From CAZQDP01 sp964592375 (GTDB lineage Bacteria; Bacillota; Clostridia; RUG12999), in NCBI GenBank assembly GCA_964592375.1, contig CAZQDP010000047.1:1-19348 (forward strand): a stretch of 19,348 bases of DNA. The letters are read 5' to 3'. Both the position numbers and the translations under genes were made by a program. Shown in pieces: positions 15,428 to 19,348 of the stretch (positions are counted from its first letter, which is position 1; each line of letters opens with the position of its first letter). The notes under the pieces were generated by a model. The model saw only the letters and a list, made by a program, of their open reading frames with translations, made no database searches and was not told where the DNA came from.

Positions 15428-17197
15428 TTGAACGGAAAAATTCTAAAAGTATCCGGCCCACTTGTGGTTGCATCCGGCATGAGAGATGCAAATATGTTCG
15501 ATGTTGTTCGTGTTAGCGATAAAAAGCTAATCGGCGAAATCATTGAAATCCATGGTGATAAGGCCTCCATTCAGGTATATGAAGAAACCTCCGGTTTAGG
15601 ACCCGGCCAGCCGGTATACTCTACAGGTGCTCCCTTGAGTGTGGAACTGGGCCCGGGGCTTATTGGACATATTTACGATGGTATTGCACGGCCGCTGACC
15701 GATATTATGGCCATTGCCGGCACCAATCTGCAACGAGGCGTGGATGTACCCTCCTTAAATCGAGACGCCAAATGGGAATTCGTCCCTTGCCTTTGCGAAG
15801 GGGATATGGTTTGCCCCGGTGATATTATCGGCAGTGTGCAGGAAAATGAGCTGATTAATCATAAGATCATGGTGCCAATGGGTGTTTCGGGTAAAATTGA
15901 AAAAATAGAAAATGGCCAATTTACCGTTACAGAGGTTGTCTGCACCATCGCACAACAAAATGGAGAAATTTATGAAATAACCCTTATCCAGAAATGGCCG
16001 GTGCGCCGCAGCAGGCCGTATACGAAAAAGTTATCTCCCGATATTCCTTTGATAACCGGCCAACGCACTCTCGATGCCATATTCCCCATTGCAAAAGGCG
16101 GTGTTGCCGCTGTGCCGGGGCCTTTTGGCAGTGGCAAAACGGTTGTTCAGCACCAGCTTGCCAAGTGGGCGGATACGGATGTGGTTGTATACATCGGCTG
16201 TGGCGAGCGTGGAAATGAAATGACAGATGTGCTAAATGAGTTTCCAGAGCTGATTGACCACCGCAGTGGCCAATCTTTGATGAAGCGCACGGTGCTGATT
16301 GCCAATACCTCCGATATGCCCGTAGCGGCTCGTGAAGCATGTATTTATACCGGCATTACCATTGCCGAATATTTTCGAGATATGGGTCTTAGTGTTGCTG
16401 TTATGGCGGACTCTACCTCCAGATGGGCGGAAGCGCTTCGTGAAATGTCCGGCCGCTTAGAGGAAATGCCGGGCGAGGAAGGCTATCCTGCATATCTTGG
16501 TAGCCGACTTGCTCAGTTTTATGAACGAGCAGGGCGTGTGATGTCGCTCGGGACTCAGCCCAGAGAGGGAGCGCTATCCGTTATCGGTGCCGTTTCCCCA
16601 CCGGGTGGTGATATGTCGGAGCCTGTATCTCAAGCGACCCTTCGTATCGTAAAGGTATTTTGGGGGCTTGATGCTTCCCTCGCTTACCGTCGGCATTTTC
16701 CTGCCATTAACTGGCTTCGCAGTTATTCGTTGTATTTGGATGGTTTGTCCGATTGGTATGCCAAAAATGTTGCTCCCGACTGGATGGATAAAAGGGCAAG
16801 AATTATGCGTATGCTTCAAGTGGAGGCAGAATTAGATGAAATTGTAAAGCTTGTGGGTATTGATGCGTTATCTCCAGGTGACAGAGTGATGTTAGAGGCC
16901 ACTCGCTCTATTCGCGAGGATTTTCTGCAACAAAATGCCTTCAATGAGGTGGATACTTATACCCCCATTGAAAAGCAGTATCAAATGATGTCTCTCGTAC
17001 TTGCGTTTTATGATAAAACCATGGAGGGTCTCCAAAAAGGTGCGTCTTTGGATGCCATGATCAGTCTGCCTGTTCGAGAAAGGATTGGACGTTTCAAGGA
17101 TCTGCCGATAGAAGAGACTGCAGGCAGTTATCAGAGCATCCTCTCGGATTTGGATACTGCAATTGGCAATTTGATCAGCAAAAAGGAGGGTGAATAA
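15428..17197 (+). CDS. ntpA: V-type ATPase catalytic subunit A
   Basis: The 589-residue catalytic subunit that hydrolyses or makes ATP in the A3B3 head. The beta-barrel domain occupies about 1-75 and the A-specific non-homologous insertion lies at about 110-200. The P-loop is GPFGSGKT at 231-238 (K237), the catalytic glutamate is E260 in GCGERGNEM, and MADSTSRWAEALREMSGRLEEMPGEEGYPAYL follows at about 326-357. The C-terminal helical domain begins near 440. The start is TTG at 15428 with AGGTG at 15416-15420, 7 bases away; it gives the family N-terminus NGKILKVSGPLVVASG. The TAA stop overlaps the ntpB ATG by one base. Confidence 0.98.
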   Translation: MNGKILKVSGPLVVASGMRDANMFDVVRVSDKKLIGEIIEIHGDKASIQVYEETSGLGPGQPVYSTGAPLSVELGPGLIGHIYDGIARPLTDIMAIAGTNLQRGVDVPSLNRDAKWEFVPCLCEGDMVCPGDIIGSVQENELINHKIMVPMGVSGKIEKIENGQFTVTEVVCTIAQQNGEIYEITLIQKWPVRRSRPYTKKLSPDIPLITGQRTLDAIFPIAKGGVAAVPGPFGSGKTVVQHQLAKWADTDVVVYIGCGERGNEMTDVLNEFPELIDHRSGQSLMKRTVLIANTSDMPVAAREACIYTGITIAEYFRDMGLSVAVMADSTSRWAEALREMSGRLEEMPGEEGYPAYLGSRLAQFYERAGRVMSLGTQPREGALSVIGAVSPPGGDMSEPVSQATLRIVKVFWGLDASLAYRRHFPAINWLRSYSLYLDGLSDWYAKNVAPDWMDKRARIMRMLQVEAELDEIVKLVGIDALSPGDRVMLEATRSIREDFLQQNAFNEVDTYTPIEKQYQMMSLVLAFYDKTMEGLQKGASLDAMISLPVRERIGRFKDLPIEETAGSYQSILSDLDTAIGNLISKKEGE

Positions 17198-18567
17198 TGC
17201 CTAAAGAATATAGAACCATTGAGGAAGTCGCCGGGCCGCTTATGCTGGTGCAGGATGTGGAGAATGTAACCTATAACGAACTGGGTGAAATAGAGCTCTC
17301 CTCCGGTGAGGTTCGCAGATGCAGGGTGCTGGAGATTAACGGTTCCAATGCGTTGGTACAGCTTTTTGAAAGCTCTGCCGGCATTAATCTTGCAAAGAGC
17401 AAGGTTCGATTTTTAGGCAGAGGTATTGAGCTTGCCGTATCAGAGGATATGCTGGGCAGGGTATTTGATGGCCTTGGCAGTCCAAAAGACGGCGGTCCTC
17501 CCATTGTGCCCGATGCGCGTATTGATATCAATGGCGTGCCCATGAACCCTGCTGCCCGAAATTATCCAAAGGAATTTATCCAGACAGGTGTTTCGGCCAT
17601 TGACGGGCTCAACACCTTGGTTCGCGGACAGAAACTGCCTATTTTTTCTGCATCCGGTCTCCCCCATGCCAATCTTGCGGCGCAAATTGCAAGGCAGGCA
17701 AAGGTAAGAGGGCGTGAGGAAAAATTTGCTGTTGTCTTTGCCGCGGTTGGTATTACCTTTGAAGAATCTAATTTTTTTATTGAGGATTTTAAGAAAACCG
17801 GTGCCATTGACAGGGCCGTGCTATTTATTAACCTAGCCAATGACCCTGCCATTGAGCGTATCGCAACACCACGTATGGCGTTAACCGCCGCAGAGTATTT
17901 GGCCTTTTCACTGGATATGCACGTACTGGTTATCATTACTGATATTACAAACTATGCTGATGCACTGCGTGAGGTATCTGCCGCTCGCAAGGAGGTGCCT
18001 GGGCGACGTGGCTATCCGGGATATATGTATACCGACCTTGCGACGCTATATGAACGTGCAGGCCGCCTCAAGGGCAAGGAGGGAAGCATCACGCTCATCC
18101 CCATTCTTACCATGCCGGAGGAGGATAAAACCCATCCCATTCCCGATCTGACTGGGTATATCACTGAAGGGCAAATTATTCTCAGCAGCGAATTGAACCG
18201 CAAAGGGCTTACCCCGCCAATAGATGTATTGCCCTCTCTTTCTCGATTAAAGGATAAGGGTATTGGCGAAGGCAAAACCAGAGCAGACCATGCCGGCACG
18301 ATGAATCAGCTGTTTGCCGCTTATGCAAGAGGCAAAGAAGCCAAGGAACTGATGGTAATTTTGGGTGATGCCGCCCTTAGCGATGTGGATAAGCTGTATG
18401 CCAAATTTGCAGACGAGTTTGAAACAACCTATGTATCGCAAGGCTATTATACGGATAGAAGCATTGAAGAAACGCTATCTCTTGGCTGGCGACTTCTTTC
18501 CATTCTACCAAGGAGTGAACTAAAGCGTATTAAGGATGAATATCTAAACGAGTATTACGGGAAATGA
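17197..18567 (+). CDS. ntpB: V-type ATPase regulatory subunit B
   Basis: The 456-residue non-catalytic nucleotide-binding-type subunit that alternates with A. As expected, the P-loop is degenerate: FSASGLPHANLAAQIARQA replaces a Walker A (about residues 150-168). Family landmarks include EYRTIEEVAGPL at the N-terminus, IQTGVSAIDGLNTLVRGQKLPIF, ITDITNYADALREVSAARKEVPGRRGYPGYMYTDLATLYERAGR (arginine-finger region) and IPDLTGYITEGQI. ATG 17197 has AAGGAGG at 17183-17189 with a 7-base spacer, and the start overlaps the ntpA stop (TAATG), so A and B are coupled for 1:1 output. The ntpD ribosome binding site overlaps this gene's stop. Confidence 0.98.
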   Translation: MPKEYRTIEEVAGPLMLVQDVENVTYNELGEIELSSGEVRRCRVLEINGSNALVQLFESSAGINLAKSKVRFLGRGIELAVSEDMLGRVFDGLGSPKDGGPPIVPDARIDINGVPMNPAARNYPKEFIQTGVSAIDGLNTLVRGQKLPIFSASGLPHANLAAQIARQAKVRGREEKFAVVFAAVGITFEESNFFIEDFKKTGAIDRAVLFINLANDPAIERIATPRMALTAAEYLAFSLDMHVLVIITDITNYADALREVSAARKEVPGRRGYPGYMYTDLATLYERAGRLKGKEGSITLIPILTMPEEDKTHPIPDLTGYITEGQIILSSELNRKGLTPPIDVLPSLSRLKDKGIGEGKTRADHAGTMNQLFAAYARGKEAKELMVILGDAALSDVDKLYAKFADEFETTYVSQGYYTDRSIEETLSLGWRLLSILPRSELKRIKDEYLNEYYGK

Positions 18568-18572
18568 GGTGA
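18566..18572 (+). promoter_or_regulatory. Ribosome binding site that sets the ntpD start
   Basis: GAGGTGA overlaps the ntpB stop and lies 5 bases before ATG 18578. The in-frame GTG at 18569 is part of this site and is rejected as start. Confidence 0.75.
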
Positions 18573-18577
18573 ACCAA

Positions 18578-19243
18578 ATGGCCATCATGCAGGTAAATCC
18601 GACCCGTATGGAGCTGACAAAACTGAAGAAAAGGTTGGTCACCGCACTACGCGGCCATAAGCTTCTCAAAGACAAGAGAGATGAGCTGATGCGCCAATTT
18701 CTTGACATTGTGCGCAAAAACAAAGAGCTGCGCGAAAATGTGGAAGTTGCTATGGCAAATGCACACAAGCATTTTGCAGTGGCAAGAGCGGTAATGCAAA
18801 AAGAGGTGATGGGGCAAGCTCTGATGGTGCCCAAACAGCACATTTCTTTGGAGGTGTCCTATCGCAATGTGATGAGTGTCAATATTCCCGTATTTGAATA
18901 CATTGCAAAATATTCCGCTCCTTCTGATGTGTATCCATATGGGTATACCTATACCTCCGGCGATTTGGATACGGCAATCAGTAAGCTATCGGACAACTTG
19001 CCTTCCTTACTGGCGCTTGCACAGAGCGAAAAATCTGCTCAGCTGCTTGCTCTGGAGATTGAAAAGACTCGTCGGCGAGTCAATGCACTGGAATATGTAC
19101 TCATCCCCCGCCTTCAGGAAACCATTAAATATATCGCCATGAAACTGGATGAGAGCGAGCGAAGCAATTTAACTCGACTCATGAAGGTCAAGGATATGAT
19201 GATTAAGGAGCTGTTAGAGGCGAAGCATAGGGGAAATGTGTGA
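18578..19243 (+). CDS. ntpD: V-type ATPase subunit D (central rotor shaft)
   Basis: A 221-residue subunit D, the antiparallel coiled-coil shaft that rotates inside A3B3. The signature NPTRMELTKLKKRL occurs at about 7-20 and RGHKLLKDKRDELMRQF follows it. The C-terminal helix has EIEKTRRRVNALEYVLIPRL, which matches the family's second coiled-coil arm, and the charged tail ends with KEL-EAKHRGNV. ATG 18578 is chosen on the strength of the GAGGTGA site. This is the last gene of the operon; the extra ntpH and ntpJ genes found after ntpD in E. hirae are not present before the terminator. Confidence 0.97.
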   Translation: MAIMQVNPTRMELTKLKKRLVTALRGHKLLKDKRDELMRQFLDIVRKNKELRENVEVAMANAHKHFAVARAVMQKEVMGQALMVPKQHISLEVSYRNVMSVNIPVFEYIAKYSAPSDVYPYGYTYTSGDLDTAISKLSDNLPSLLALAQSEKSAQLLALEIEKTRRRVNALEYVLIPRLQETIKYIAMKLDESERSNLTRLMKVKDMMIKELLEAKHRGNV

Positions 19244-19295
19244 TAAACTGTACAATGCTAAATGGTCTCTTTATTTGAAAGTAATATGAATATAT

Positions 19296-19343
19296 AAATA
19301 ATCAACCTTGCTTTGATGACAAAGTAAGGTTGATTATTTATTA
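19296..19343 (+). terminator. Terminator of the ntp operon
   Basis: A 20-base stem with one G-T pair: arm AAATAATCAACCTTGCTTTG at 19296-19315, loop ATGA, and its complement at 19320-19339 ending in TTGATTATTT, followed by ATTA. It is long and AT-rich at the base, and could work in both directions. Confidence 0.75.
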
Positions 19344-19348
19344 GCATA

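Noticed and set aside
1..19348. CRISPR arrays, insertion sequences, rRNA genes
   Set aside because: No regular spaced repeats, transposase motifs or rRNA-like sequence were seen on either strand.

Overview
The window looks like part of the chromosome of an anaerobic Firmicute, most likely a clostridial lineage. The grounds are strong AGGAGG-type ribosome binding sites, TTG and ATG starts, the yloU-yloV(fakA) pair typical of Firmicutes, a V-type ATPase operon in the same order as the Enterococcus hirae ntp operon, and a tRNA with encoded CCA. No 16S or other phylogenetic marker is present, so the lineage is an inference.

Region 1 (1-3180, + strand) is visibly more AT-rich than the rest and looks acquired. 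It holds the 3' part of a large GHKL (Hsp90/MutL/MORC-like) ATPase whose start lies outside the window, then a translationally coupled 257-residue predicted helical protein I do not recognise, then a rho-independent terminator. It resembles the end of a defence or restriction-associated operon and sits just beyond the 3' end of a tRNA gene, a common island boundary.

Region 2 (3218-3439, - strand) is a self-contained tRNA-Leu(CAA) unit with its own promoter and terminator.

Region 3 (3461-9325, - strand) is a tight six-gene block. In transcription order it encodes an OmpR-type response regulator, a membrane histidine kinase, a YloU (Asp23/Gls24) protein, FakA/YloV (the ATP-binding part of fatty-acid kinase), RdgB (dITP/XTP pyrophosphatase) and a uroporphyrinogen-decarboxylase-like protein lacking the usual zinc-binding Cys motif. 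Gaps are small (one 4-base overlap, others about 14-32 bases), so one transcript is likely.

Region 4 (9326-10607, + strand): a compact divergent promoter region separates that operon from ychF, a conserved ribosome-associated ATPase.

Region 5 (10663-19343, + strand) is a complete V-type ATPase operon, ntpF-I-K-E-C-G-A-B-D, with a candidate extended -10 promoter in front and a long hairpin terminator behind. The proteolipid NtpK keeps the full set of residues that bind Na+ in E. hirae, so this is predicted to be a Na+-coupled rotary ATPase. The membrane motor is I plus the K ring, the catalytic head is A3B3, the central stalk is D, F-type (NtpG) and C, and the peripheral stalks are E plus NtpF.
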